A stretch of 64,000 nucleotides of DNA, taken from assembly GCF_933775445.1 (NCBI RefSeq), contig NC_065877.1:28892001-28956000 (forward strand). The letters are read 5' to 3'. Positions 38,701 through 50,815 of the stretch are shown here, one piece after another. The DNA is from Argentina anserina. Taxonomy: Eukaryota > Streptophyta > Magnoliopsida > Rosales > Rosaceae. The notes under the pieces are model-generated. The model did not search any database and had not been told where the DNA came from. It saw only the letters and a list, made by a program, of their open reading frames with translations. Position 1 is the stretch's first letter. Every line of letters begins with the position of its first letter. A program made the position numbers and the translations under genes.

Positions 38701-39300
38701 ACAAAATCACGTACAATAATCACACCTCATATTGTACAAATCAAAATCACATGCTCGATATATAAATCTCGTCATTAAAATGACATAATCACGATAAAAT
38801 CATAACAGTATATTATTTAGCAAACTATATATATATGTACCTATTTACCATTTATAGAATATATATATATAATCCACTATATCATATACATGTCTTATTT
38901 CATAAACACGTCCGAAGACAAAAACTCATTAGAAGACAAAACTCGTCCGAAGACAAAACGTTTTCACAAACTCCATGTTAAAATCACATACAATAATCAC
39001 ACCTCATATTGTACAAAAATCAAGTCCGAAAACAAATCAACATTTTAACAATCTCCATGTTAAAATCACGTACAATAATCACACCTCATATTGTACAAAA
39101 CAAAATCACGTACAATAATCATACCTCATATTGTACAAATCAAAATCACATTCTCGATATATAAATCTCGTCATCAAAATGACGTAATCACGATAAAATC
39201 ATAACAGTATATTATATAGCAAACTATATATATGTACTTATTTACCATTTATACAATATATATATATAATCCACTATATCATATACATGTCATATTCCAT
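38700..39300. repeat. About 399-base tandem duplication and CACCTCATATTGTAC repeats in the LTR
   Basis: The block beginning TGCTCGATATATAAATCTCG at about 38752 recurs at about 39151, and includes the ATATATATAATCCACTATATC segment both times. The word CACCTCATATTGTACAAA occurs at least eight times between 38370 and 39145. This is LTR satellite-like growth rather than a CRISPR array: spacers are not uniform. Confidence 0.8.
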
Positions 39301-42069
39301 TCTTTAATATTTTGCAAAATCTTGAATCACCGCAAGGGTAGATTCGTAAATAAGTGAGATTTTACTCACCTTCTTTCCTGCGTGCAACTTCCACGACACT
39401 GAAAGTAATTTCTTCACTCGTTTCGTCAGTCACCTAATAGCATGATAAATGCGTAGAAAATGATACTTAAAATACCAGGTGACGATTTCAGTACAACTAA
39501 ATGTTGTTCATAAAACATTGTTCACAGAACACTGTTCATGATTTACTAAGCACAGTTTTTACTAAAAACTGTTCACTGTTACTGTTTTCACCAAAACAAT
39601 GTTCACAGTTACTGTTCGGCATGGCACTGTTCACTGTTTTTACCAAAATATTGTTCACATTTACTGTTGCAGAACACTATTAACAGTGTTATTAATGCGG
39701 CGTCACTGTTCACCGACCGCCACCAATCATCACCAAATTTCACTACCACAACCTAAACAACATTTTCAACAACTTTCTAGTTGACACCAAGGTCTAAATC
39801 CGAGCCTAAACAGTTCAAACAACGAACATAAATTCGGCACTATTCACAAACCCTAGAAAATTGAAATTCTTAATTCGGGTACTTACACTTCGATTTGGCT
39901 CGATTCCTTTTGTGGGAATGTTGCTGGGACTGAGATAAGCAAAACCCCCCAAGAATCTCGAGCTATGGTGGCCGGAGGAGGCGGCGCCGACACAGCAGCA
40001 ACTTCCGACGGTTGGTGCCCCGTGTGTGGTTGTCGCCGGAGTGCAAGGCGTAGCCCAAAAGATGGAGATCATCGAGCCCGTCAGTTTGATAGGTGGCACG
40101 ACACGAGGCGACGTCGGATGGTGAAAAAATCGGCCAGAGAAGATTTTTGGGCTGGGTGAACAGTATCCGAGCTCGGGTGAACAGTATCCGAGCTGATTTT
40201 TGAAAAAAAAAACTGATTTTCTGATTTCTAATCTCCTCTCCTTCCTTTTATACTATTTCTAAAATCAGAAACGAACTTCCGACGTTAATAACTTTTACGT
40301 CCGATGTCCGATTCGAACGCGTCACACGTCCACACATTCGTATCGACGAGCTCTACGACTTTCGTGAAGAAAGTTTCGACGGAGTAAAAGTCGATGTTCA
40401 CGTCTCGGAAACGTAATGTTTTTCTAAATAAACGTTCCGTTAACGTTTCCATTTTCAATTTCCGACTTCGCAAGGCGGCACAAGCACGTTTAATGAATTT
40501 CACATACTTTATAAATTCAAAAGTGATCTAAAAATCATTCCGAAAAATCGGGTTATTACATAAGAACAGTTTATTAGGCGAGATGATGTCTTCCTTTTTC
40601 TCTTCTCTATTGGAACCATCCTATTGTCTCGATACTTGCCACTCTATCACAGCCGATTAACACACACTTATCAAGTTTTGATATTCATATAACAGTTACA
40701 TACCCTTCCATGAATGTAATTTTATGAACAACAACAAGAAGGTCTTACTGACTATTAAAATTTACTTCCAGCAAAGAACACATGTCTGCTTCATTTATCT
40801 CCCTTTTATTTTCTGGATCATCAAAATTCTAAAACATTCATATATAATGACTAGTAATAATATTATTTTTCCAGAAAATAAACACTTGAATTGTGACACA
40901 AATAAGAATCAAAACTAAAAAGCATTGTAATATCTTCTTGATTATACATTATCATGAACAAGCGGTTTATGTGATTCAAAAATTCTCTTGAATTAATTCT
41001 TCCCTCATATCCTGCCAAGCCCCATCTTTATATTAACAAATGAAATTGATTCAAATCGTAATAAAATGAAAGTTGATTATGGTTACCACATGAGTTCACC
41101 CTAATGACCTTATAACAGTAATCTTTAACCATAATTTTCCCAGTTCCTCACCCTCACAACTACCTCAGTAGAATATCAAACTAGTTATTCTTGTTAATAG
41201 CAGGACCCTCTTGTTATTGTTATCAATTGACAAATCTCGTACCACAATTAGAAAACACCTTATATAAAAATCAAGCTAAGATGAACAAAACCCACAACTT
41301 AAAATTAGAGCTTATCAATGAGAAACACAAAATGTAGAGTGATGGATTGAAATACACCAAATAATATTAATCAGAATCTTACCTGGAATGATGGATTCAT
41401 TGGAGATCGAATCATCAAATTCGTATGGTTTTGCCATGTCTTCACTGCAAACCAAATGTAAAATTTTCTCTAAAGGTAGGTCTATACATTAGATCTTCAA
41501 AGTATAATTTTGAGGACAAAGGCTGCGGGCTGTGCACATCTGAGACAAAAGTTAGGTTTGAGAGAAAGAGAAATGGAAATGGAAGAAATAAGAAAAATAA
41601 AGAAAAATAATTTTAAGGGTAATTTGGGTATTGTGCAAAAGAATATGGGGTAGGGTGTGTGCATAGTAAATTTGAGTGTGTGTATAGCTAATATATTTGG
41701 TCATTATGATGTTTTATTTATTGTGCTCTATGCTCTAGGAGCTCGTTGTTAGCTGTCTTGATTCATGGACACCTACGTATTATTGTTGAAGGTAACCAAT
41801 AATAAGATCCATAGCATCAACAAGAAGATTGGAGTTTCTTAGAGAATACATTTTTTGGCTCATGATATCTCCTCTCTTGCTACTAAATTTCATTCAATTG
41901 AATTCAAGCACGTACGTTTCGTGTGAGGCAAATTTTGCGGCATTGTTGTGCTCCATCCTGGTCATTAAATTTGGCGCAATACTATCAGAAATTTAGAATG
42001 CTCATTATTACTAGTTTTAGAGCCGTAAAAAAGTGATGGGAAAATGGGAGGAGCGGGAAGGGATGTGAG

Positions 42070-42629
42070 CTAAGTAGCACATACACGGACACGATTCAAT
42101 ACGTAGACACGACATATATAAATTTTTTTAGACACGGACACGGACACGTGGTGGACACGTTAATTAAATATTATTTTTAATATATATATATTTATTAAAA
42201 AAAATATTTTATAAATTTGAAAGTATTTAGAATTTTAGATGTATATATATGTCAAAGTGTGCATTAAAATGATGAAAACATAACTTGTTAGAATGACTAA
42301 GGACTTGATAAGTACCTTGGATAACCAAGGTTCGAATCCCACCACAAACATTCTTATTTTTATCACGAGTTTCTCTCCTTATATATATTAAAGTGTACAT
42401 AAATATAACAAAAACTGAATCTGTTGGAATGGTTGAGGAGTTGTTGAGTGCCTTGGATGACCAAGGTTCGATTCTCACCATAAGCACTTTTATTTTTATT
42501 ATGAGTTGGTGCGTGTCCGATTGAATACTCGCGTGTCCGATTCGGATACTCGCATGTCTGGCGCGTATTGGGGCGTGTCCGTGTCGGACACGCGATACGT
42601 CACTGCAATGGCGTGTCCGTGCAACCTAG
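42070..42629. mobile_element. hAT-like non-autonomous element with GACACG subterminal repeats
   Basis: The ends read CTAAGTAGCAC... and, inverted, CTAGGTTGCAC..., with many copies of GGACACG and its complement close to both ends. The flanks GATGTGAG (42062-42069) and GATGGGAG (42630-42637) look like an 8-base target duplication with one mismatch, typical of hAT elements. The same terminal sequence occurs on the larger element at 60231-62444. The interior holds two 136-base tandem units with a tRNA-like B box. Confidence 0.75.
42225..42500. repeat. Two 136-base tandem units with tRNA-like B box and hairpin
   Basis: Each unit contains CCTTGGATRACCAAGG, a perfect stem with a 4-base loop (42315 and 42451), directly followed by GGTTCGAATCCC or GGTTCGATTCTC (42329-42340, 42465-42476). 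The latter resembles the RNA polymerase III B box, and the whole resembles part of a tRNA. No full cloverleaf can be drawn. An 86-codon minus frame across it reflects the repeat only. Confidence 0.55.
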
Positions 42630-42807
42630 GATGGGAGACTTGAGAATCAATGAGACATGTAGTGAATGACTTCTTTTTGGGTGAAATGTAGAATAGTCCG
42701 ACTCATATATTTTTTTCCAAATATAAAGAAAACTGAAAAAAACTACTAATTGAAGCCCCTCTAAAACAACCTACAACTAATTTGCCCATCACTTTTCTAC
42801 GGCTCTA

Positions 42808-44322
42808 TGATAGGAGCACTTTGTGCGACGTTCTTAACATGTTTTTACCTCAATTTGTATTTTGCTTAGCCCTTATTGTTGTACTATTGAGTCATTGAGT
42901 CGTAATAATAGTCTTGAGCGGTATTTGATGCATTTTTGTGCTTACATGAGTTAAAAACGCATAATTGGTTTAGAGTCCTAGTTTGACTAGGAATCCTTGT
43001 TAGGTTTTGAAACTAATTATCTCTTACTTATGATTTTATTTTCTTATTTTCAGATTGGATTAAAGAGATAATTAAAGAAAAAAAGATGGAGCCAAGTCAT
43101 GCAAAAATTAAATAGAAGATGATCATTAAAGGCATAAAACATGGCATGTTTTAGGGATTAAAGCATGTCATGTTTTAGGGAATAAAACTTTCCATGTTTT
43201 AAGGGATTAAAGCATGGCATTATTATAGGAAGAAAGAAGCAATTTCAAACCCTCCATCTTTCCTCTATATATACATGGCTTCACCTCTCAAATATGATCA
43301 CTTCTCATTAGCATTCAAGAGCCAAAACTCTACCAAAACACCACCATAAACTTCCCTCACAAATTAGCCAAGCCGTCCACCCCAAAACCATCATCATCTC
43401 CACCGAGTTTCACAATTGAAGACACACCTCCAAGGTTCCTACAACGTGTGATTCTCGCAACTCATCTCAATGGCTTCGTCTATTTGTGTTAATCTACAAT
43501 TCTTTGTCTATGAAGATTGTAAGTTGTTGTTTATGTGGAAATATTTGTTTTAAAATTTTCAGATTGTATTTGATATTTTTTTGAGACTATGACGAATCTA
43601 TGTTTTTATAATTAATGAGTTTGTATTTCTATTGTTGTGTTCTAATCATCTTTCTCATACTTTTAGATAATTTTCAGATATGTGCATATGAATTTAATGG
43701 TTGGATGCAATCCCTAAGATTGTGTTTGAGTGCAAGATTCATCAACCATATTGACACAAATCGAATCATGTCCTAAGTAGGTTCGGTTTATGTTGATTAA
43801 AAGTGGTAAAAATTCTGGAAATTTGCATGTGAAACCATGGTGGGTGACGCCACACATGAAACATGTCTCCAACAAAGATTTGGTGCTTAAATGTAATCTT
43901 GTTTGATTTCTACTCTAAGTGTTATTGAATTTGATTGCATGCAAATTTAGATTAGGCCCTAAGTCAATCTAAATGTTAATTGAAATCTTGCATGATTAGA
44001 TGATCCCCTAAGACTCTAATTGTATTGGTGTCTAAAAAGTATGTAATTGGTCGAATTAGAATGCATGATAGGTTCGAACTTGTAATTATGTGGTGTAATG
44101 GTAAATTTGGTTTAAGTTTGTTAAAGAGAAGTCAATCATGTAAATAGTAATTTAGGTTTTATTTTAGTAGTTAATAATCAATTTCAAACCCCCAATTATT
44201 TGTTAACACTAAAAGTTTAGAGTTCCCTTCAATTCCCCGGAAAGAACGATCCCTGCTTATTCTATACTAACGATGATGTTTTACAGGATTTATTATTGAC
44301 GTTTTAATAAAACGCTCTATCA
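42808..44322. mobile_element. Solo LTR, 1515 bases, TSD CTCTA
   Basis: It starts TGATAGGAGC and ends GCTCTATCA, with TGATAG/CTATCA inverted termini. The 5-base duplication CTCTA is present at 42803-42807 and 44323-44327. The left copy overlaps the last bases of the Stowaway-like MITE, so the LTR inserted at or beside the MITE end. A TATA-like stretch (CTCTATATATAC at about 43262) could be the retrotransposon promoter. No coding interior remains. Confidence 0.85.
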
Positions 44323-44327
44323 CTCTA

Positions 44328-47300
44328 CCAAAAGGACTCGAGGACTAGCAATAATATAGTGCCACTGCCACATAAGGTTTCCTTGCGACTCGTTCTCCTT
44401 CTTCCTATGTACTTGACTTAAAAATTAGGTGTAACTTAATATACACCCAAAATTGTACACTTCTTTTAAAATAAGGGCAGATCATAAAAAAGTTTATTTG
44501 AACACCGTAAATTAGAAAAAAAAATTAGTCAAATATTGGAAATTAGGATTTAGTCACTTTTCTAAAACTCTTATATCGTTGCCCTGTAAGTTGGTTAAAA
44601 TTACACGATGCCACTGCCCTTTTCTATATCTCCCTCAACAAAAAAGGAGAGAGTAGAAACCAACGTAGCCAGCGGCGACGACATAGATCCGGCCTTGGCG
44701 ACAACAATGACGACGACGGTCTATCCCCCAGCCAGTGATGACAACGCAAATTCGGCCTCGGCGACGACGATATGAAGGTGACGTCCCCGCTCCTATGCCA
44801 GTAATCCTGCTGTGCTCTGAAGACAACGACGACGGCGACAGCGGAGCCTGAGCCACCGACTCCACCGAAGAAGCTAGCAACTATGGCTTTGAGATCGATC
44901 AGAGTAGTAAATCTCATTTTCTGAGGTCGGGTGCAACGGTTAAGACCTCACCTCAGTCTTCTTTCTTGTTGGTTGATTGGTAAGTCGGCGGCATGTGGTT
45001 TCCATGGTTATGTTGGGTATATATTTTAATAAAAAATTAGAATTGCATAAAGGAAATTTATTTCCTTTGCAGAAAATAATTAGGATACAATAAGTATATT
45101 AAGAAAAAAAATTTATTTTCGATATATGCGAAGTAGATGCTAAGTGGAGTAGATATATCAATTTAATTATCTCCAAAGAGAGGCAATTATATGAAGAAAT
45201 GAAGAAAAATGTGAATTTAATGAGTTTAGGGCTAGAATGACGAAAATAACCCTAAAAATATGATTAAAATTGATAGAGGTACCAAAATAGCTTACAATTG
45301 AGAAGTTCAGGTACCAAATTATCCGTTTTCATACATCAGGTACCAAATTATCCAAGTAGTCATACTTGAGGTACCATATGAGGAATTAACCATTTTTTCT
45401 AACCTTTCTTAGGTCTTGAAGAAGACAGAGAAGACCAAAAGTATAATTATTGAAGGTCCCATGCTTAAATTTTTCTGATTGGATTGATTAAAATGGACAA
45501 GTACCTACTTAATTTGTTTTTCTTTCATGCACAGTCCGCTAGCCACCGGTCACTTTTTTCAGTTAATTAAAAGTGAGGCAATCTACAATGTAATAGCAGA
45601 GTTGCATTTGCATTAATAACAATTTGATTGATCAGTTGCGAGCACTACATGTTGTTCCATATGGTACATTCACTACTTTGGTACCCATCTCGATCACTAA
45701 TCAATCCCATACTCCACAGAAAAGTATTTCTTCTTGAATAATGATGAACAAGCTAGACACCAATCATACACCATTGGGACTTGGATCTTCTTTTGCTTTG
45801 CACATACCCATTCATAATCATGTTTTATGGTTTCCGGGGTCCTTACTTTGCCTTTGATTTTGTTTCATTTTTCCATTGTAGATATGGAGTGACTGGATGG
45901 AATCTGGATCTCATTTTGCAACAATTGAATACAAAGAACACCGTTGTTCATTAGTACTATATCTTACAATATTGAGTAGCATGTTGCAACGTTGGCAATT
46001 GATGTATGAAGAATCTAGTCCCCACGTCCAGTGGTGCAAATTTCTTATGGTTATTGTAAACGATACAATTTTAAAAAGAGTACAGTTGAGGCTTGAGAGA
46101 ATTCAATTATGCTGATATTGAGCTGGTTAGTGTACGTTGTTATTTATTCGTTGTGCCCATAATATTACTCTTCTAATTGTGAGCTTTGATTTTCTGATCC
46201 AGATGATGAAGCAGAATTTATTCAACAGGAGAACGAACAATCCAAAAGAAAGCGTTGTGTAAAAAAAATACATAGAATAACTTGTCTAAGAGGTTCAGTT
46301 AAAGTGACTTTATTTTTCAGTGATGATCTTAGAAAATTAGAAATGAACAAGTAATACTTTTCTTTTTCAGAGAGAAATAGAAGCAAGTTTTTCCTTTTCC
46401 TAGCTTAATATTATTTTCCTTGCGTAGTTTACATTAGGCTGATTAATTTCAGCAGCTAATTCTGCTACATATATATGCCATATGTCAGGTATAAAGGTGC
46501 TTGGGATTGGCTGAATCAGCCCCTGAGCTGGGATATATAACTTGCTCTCAATAGGTCCTATCAAACAGAAATTTACGTACATGTTTTGTTCTAGCTTCAT
46601 ATCCACTACAACAAAGTGAACAAACAGGGTAGCCAATGTTGAACCTCCAGCCTTTGTCAACGAAAACTGTAGATGTATAGTTGTCGCAGTTCAATCGAGA
46701 GTATGAAATGTGATTATGGTACATTTTATCTGTTAGTGTTTTGGAAACCATATCACAAGCTCAATATCAAAACCAACACAGTTTGAATCACACATGACTG
46801 GGTTCCTGAGTGGACCTTCAAGCTGGTCATGAAAAATATATGCTGCTGCTGCCAGAGAAAAGTTTCTGAGAGCAAAATTGCACAATCTGCTATTTTAATT
46901 GCAGTCAATCAGCTCAGAATTCAGAGTTGCCTACATCTATTGATATGAAAGAATAAATCGACATCCACACACAGTTAAATCAATGTCGTGAATGCTTTAC
47001 GGAATTCTAGGTCTAGTGAGTTGTGGAAGGAATGAAGGGAATTCTGGTTTAGACATCTTGTAGCATGATATCATGGAACACAGGCACATTGCACACCAGT
47101 CTAATTTATATCCTGACGGCATAAGGGATGAATCCAGAGTTTCCAAAGATGAAAAGTTCCATTACATTGTCATACCATGACCATATGTAAATAAATGCCA
47201 ATGTGAGCGTCTGTATAACTTCCTGACAAACATAGCTCACAACATCATATAACTTGAATTTATTTTGCCAGAGAAGACTAAGTTTCCAGATATGGAGTTC

Positions 47301-47789
47301 GTCACAATACAACACCATGTTACCAACACCAGATATAGAAAACTTTACACAAAATAAAGCAATGCAACACCATATACTCTAAATCCTATTTAACTGAAGT
47401 CCCTTGGTGAAATCACTGAAATGGCAGGTTGCTCACATTGCATGGATTGCATTATCAACATTTACAGGTTCCCCAAAGTAAGAGAAGAATATCAAAAACC
47501 CAAAAACACTATTGTAGTTAAACATGGCCAGGCAAACTCAATACAGCTCATGATTTATATATGCTAATCAGTAAAAGAAATTCAGAACAAAACTGCACAG
47601 TTTTCCTTTTTCAGTTATATTCAATTCCAAGTTCAGAGTTGGTACATCTATGTGCTTATCCCTATTCCTGTAATGTGAATGAATGAATCAACATATCTGT
47701 AGGGAGAGATCTACAAGAGAATACAGAGATACATACTATCCCTAAAGCCCCATTGAGTAGCCAGAGTTCTATTTCAGATGAACCGATGA
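44328..47789. other. Gene-poor region between solo LTR and GMC oxidoreductase
   Basis: No gene is recognised. A CGA-rich low-complexity patch lies at 44660-44900, with open frames on the minus strand that look like composition artefacts. At 45270-45390 the phrase AGGTACCAAATTATCC recurs three times in diverged form, as in the repeated ends of some plant transposons. Overlapping minus frames at 46400-46751 have no domain I know. The right end is the 3' UTR of the GMC gene. Confidence 0.45.
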
Positions 47790-50137
47790 TCAATCAACCA
47801 ATTTATATCCTCCCTTTCTGTCATTCATTATCTTCTGCCCAACGTATCTGCCAAAATGACCAGATGAAACAGTCAGCCAGCCATTTATTAAACAACATAT
47901 ATATCAAACTACAACCTTATATGCAAGCATCTTAATTAGCTGCAAAGCTAAAAGGACCACTAACATGATTTGAGGATACTGACCTTCCAAGCATCAGCAG
48001 GGTAGCCTGAGGATTGGTCCCTGGTGATATACCAAAAGTAGACCCATCAACAACACGGAGTGCATCTATACCAATGACCCGGAAATCACCATCAACCACC
48101 TTCCCAGAAACGCAGCCCCCATGGTAGTGCCATATGGTGCTTACTGTGCGACGGCAGAAATCTGCCATCTCCTCAAAGTCAAACTGATCAAGTGGCAAGG
48201 CAGGCCCTATAAACCTGAAGTCCTTATTCCCAAACCATCCCTGGAACTTGAAAGCATCCATAGAGCTGGTCCTGAGAATTTCACCAAGTTTTCGTGTCCC
48301 ATTCACACACCTTTGCACATCCACTGGGCTGTTGAAGTAATTGAATCGAACAAGAGGATTCTCCTTGACATCAGTTGAAGCCAGCCTTAAAGAACCAGCA
48401 GAGACAGGCCCGACAATCTTCTCCATAAGAGTGGCCACAGTAAGATATAGAGGCGCAGATGGTGTCCTAAGGAAAGCAGAGCGGAGTGGAGCAGCAAATT
48501 GGATAACAGTGGAGGCTGATTCAATGTAAGCACCTGATTCAGTAATGCCAACCACTTGAATGAGTGAGTGCTCCAGTGGAATTGGTGGCACTATAGAGAT
48601 ACCATTTCTGGGATTATCAAACATATACTGCCCGACATAAGGAAGATGATGAGCCACTGGGATCCCCCATGATGCAAGATAAGGCCTAGGGCCAATACCG
48701 CTCAGTAGAAGTAGCTGCGGAGTTCCAATTGCCCCTGCTGAGAGAAACACCTCTCCATGCTTTCGTAGCATAGCATGGTGATACCTCCCACTTCTGTCAC
48801 GAAAAACGACTCCAACCGCAGATTGCCTTGACACTGGAGATGATGTAGATGAAGCCAACAGAACTCTTTCCACAGTGGCATGCACTGCAACTCGAATATT
48901 TAGTGGCTTTGCATACTTAAGAAGGTCAGCAGCACTGTGTCTCCTTCCCAAGTTATCAAATGTTGAACCACCAGTCTTGGTCCCCAGTATATGATCAAAA
49001 TTATACCCATTATAAGGATCAACACCAGCTTGCAACAAGCCCTCTCGAAATGCTGACTGCCAGCTCTTAAGCTCGGGCCTGAAGACAATTGCTTTTTCAA
49101 CCCACTCATAGGACTCATTCACCACTTTAAGATCCCAATGGAACGCAGATCTTTTGTAGAACTCCTGATCTGCACGGCTATAGAAACCAGCATTTATGCC
49201 ACTGCTGCCACCAAGAATGCGACCTCGGACATTTGGAACACCATCTTCAGATATGAAAGATTCTGTTGGAGAGTCGACGGTGTTGACATCCATGAGTGCT
49301 GCCAAGAAACCTTCCTGGGTCATCAAGTTTCGGTTGCCATAAGCGATGCCACCTCTCTCTAGCAGCAGGACCCGAAACCTGGATGACAGTGTTGCAGCCA
49401 AAGGGCACCCAGCAGTCCCACCTCCCACGATAATGTAGTCATAGTAGTCTACCGGTGGAAAATCAGTGCCATTGGAAACAAACTTCAAGTAACTTGGCTC
49501 TGTTACAAAAACAGAAAAGCATTACCCTCAATTGAGTAACCAAGAAAATCATGAAGCAAGAACAAGTAACCAAGAAAAGGTCCAAAAACAATACGATATA
49601 TTCTAGTTCTCCACAATTAAAGGACTAAATTAACAACAGTACAACAACCTAGAAAGCTCAAAGCAACTATAAACTCACCCTCAATTCCTCAAATCAAAGT
49701 TACTGAAAGATAACAACAGCTTAGGCAAAATAGGATCATCTAACAACAGGGTCTCAATTTCATTTCATCAAACACAAAACCCAGCTGAAAAGTCATAAAC
49801 CCCAAATCAAAAACCCTAAACCCCTAAACAGCGAACAGAAAAGAATCACACTTGGTTCTCATTTCACAATATTTACAAAACAAATAGCTTAAACCTAATC
49901 TGGGTGCCAAGAAAACAACTCAAAGATTCAATCTTGCTAACAATTCAACCCTAAAATTCCAACAATGTCACAAAACGACAACGAAACTGTGAGCGAAAAA
50001 GGAAATAAGGTACCTTGACGACGGTGGCGTGGGTTCCGAGGCGGCGGTCGTGGAGGAGCTGCGGCAGCATTGATGGGCACCAAGAAAGCAAACGCCTGAA
50101 GAAGAAGTAGACAGAGGAAAATGGGTCTCGCAGCCAT
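47790..50137 (-). CDS. GMC oxidoreductase, HOTHEAD/mandelonitrile-lyase-like, 3 exons, 565 aa
   Basis: Exons in gene order: 50137-50014, 49499-47984, 47847-47790. A signal peptide (about 1-25) is followed by a proline/arginine-rich stretch and the FAD-binding VGGGTAG (67-72) of the glucose-methanol-choline family. GRILGGSSGINAGFY, the second GMC signature GEVFLSAGAIGTPQLLLLSGIGP, the catalytic HYHGG (His about 501) and GTNPQATLLMLGR (Asn about 537) are all present. The short last exon restores the usual RYVGQKI ending; reading through the intron would give a different tail and a stop at 47932. Members include HOTHEAD/ACE, which acts in cutin monomer oxidation, and hydroxynitrile lyases; which activity this one has cannot be told. 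It is divergently arranged with the WSS1-like pseudogene, 680 bases apart. Confidence 0.9.
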
Positions 50138-50815
50138 TGATGAGCTCTCCCGGTTTTAGTTGAAGAAGATAAAAAAGGACGAAATTTCTATGCGATTCTC
50201 GGAGTGAAAGAAGAAGAAGAAGAAGAAGAGAGAGCGAGAGAAGAGACTCTCTTTTAGGGTACTAATTCAGTTGGAGTTGGTTATTTAGCGGCAAAGGAGG
50301 AATGATCTAGTGTGGTAATCCACAGTATAAGCACGTAAGAGAGAATGATTAAAACGGCGTCGTCTTAGCTTAGCCTGCCAGCCAAAAGAGCAAGTCGTCT
50401 CTCTTTCACCTTGTCCTGGGTTTCAAAGGCGTAGCACTGGTAGCAGTGAGCACAAGGACCTCAGGTCAATCTCTTTTCTCTTTCTCTCTCTAAAATTTTA
50501 ATTGATATGAACTGGACAATACCCTGATTATAATATTTGGTAGAGAATTTAGGTCATTTTGAGTTTGCAGCTGTGTAATTAAGTAAAGTTTTGATTTTTA
50601 TTGTTTTCCTGTGAAGAAGAGTAGGATTTTAGTTTAGGATGATTGTCTGAATTTCTGAAATTTGTATACCCAGTTATTAGTTATCTTGGTTGTGTTTGGG
50701 GTTGTGATAAAGGTTGAAGCTTTTCCTTTTGATGCTTTCCTATTGTTTATGGGTTTTGAATTGTTGAGGGACTTTTGAGGTTTAGTGGGTGTTTATGTTA
50801 CTTTGCAGAGTCTAC
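50138..50815. promoter_or_regulatory. Divergent promoter region, GMC gene and WSS1-like pseudogene
   Basis: A short GAA run and GA motif (50205-50240) lie in the leader of the GMC gene. On the other side a 5' leader with a possible intron is seen: a donor-like CAG|GTCAATC at about 50464 and an acceptor TTTGCAG at about 50808, eight bases before the ATG. Confidence 0.4.

Larger units (their letters stand above)
37537..40560. mobile_element. Solo LTR, 3024 bases, TSD TAAGA
   Basis: It starts TGTAACGACCC and ends GGGTTATTACA, giving TGTAA...TTACA termini. The 5-base duplication TAAGA lies on both sides (37532-37536 and 40561-40565). There is no gag, pol or primer-binding interior, so it is a solo LTR left by recombination between the two LTRs of a retrotransposon. 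It carries internal tandem repeats (annotated separately) and repeated ACTGTTCAC words at 39500-39720. It sits inside the long-TIR element and is therefore younger than it. Confidence 0.88.
37250..41666. mobile_element. Long-TIR DNA transposon, non-autonomous, interrupted by a solo LTR
   Basis: The ends 37250-37354 and 41556-41666 are inverted repeats of about 105 bases. They share CTATGCACACACCC, CCCCATATTCTTTT, AATACCCAAATTACC and TTCTCTTTCTCTCAAAC in order. Without the LTR the element is about 1.4 kb and has no recognisable transposase. No target duplication could be defined: the right terminus seems to run some 25 bases further (to about 41690) than the left, which may be truncated. Long TIRs recall Mutator-like elements, but the superfamily stays open. 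Confidence 0.75.
42020..42805. mobile_element. Stowaway-like MITE interrupted by a hAT-like element
   Basis: Inverted ends GAGCCGTARAAAAGTGATGGG at 42020 and 42805 are flanked by TA on both sides (42018-42019, 42806-42807), as in Tc1/mariner-type Stowaway elements. Removing the inner insertion leaves about 225 bases, a usual MITE size. No coding capacity. Confidence 0.75.

Noticed and set aside
38370..39150. CRISPR-like direct repeats (CACCTCATATTGTACAAA)
   Set aside because: Spacing is irregular, spacers are themselves repeated, and the region lies inside a solo LTR of a plant genome.
42315..42345. Functional tRNA gene
   Set aside because: B box and one hairpin are present, but no acceptor stem or D arm can be paired, and the unit sits in a tandem repeat within a transposon.
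42227..42487. 86-codon minus frame
   Set aside because: It is a translation of the two tandem tRNA-like units inside a transposon, not a gene.
44624..44917. 97- and 81-codon minus frames in a CGA-rich patch
   Set aside because: Low-complexity sequence open in several frames; no family similarity.
46400..46751. Overlapping minus frames of 86 and 67 codons
   Set aside because: No recognised domain, no splice continuation found; possibly a non-coding transcript, but not supportable.
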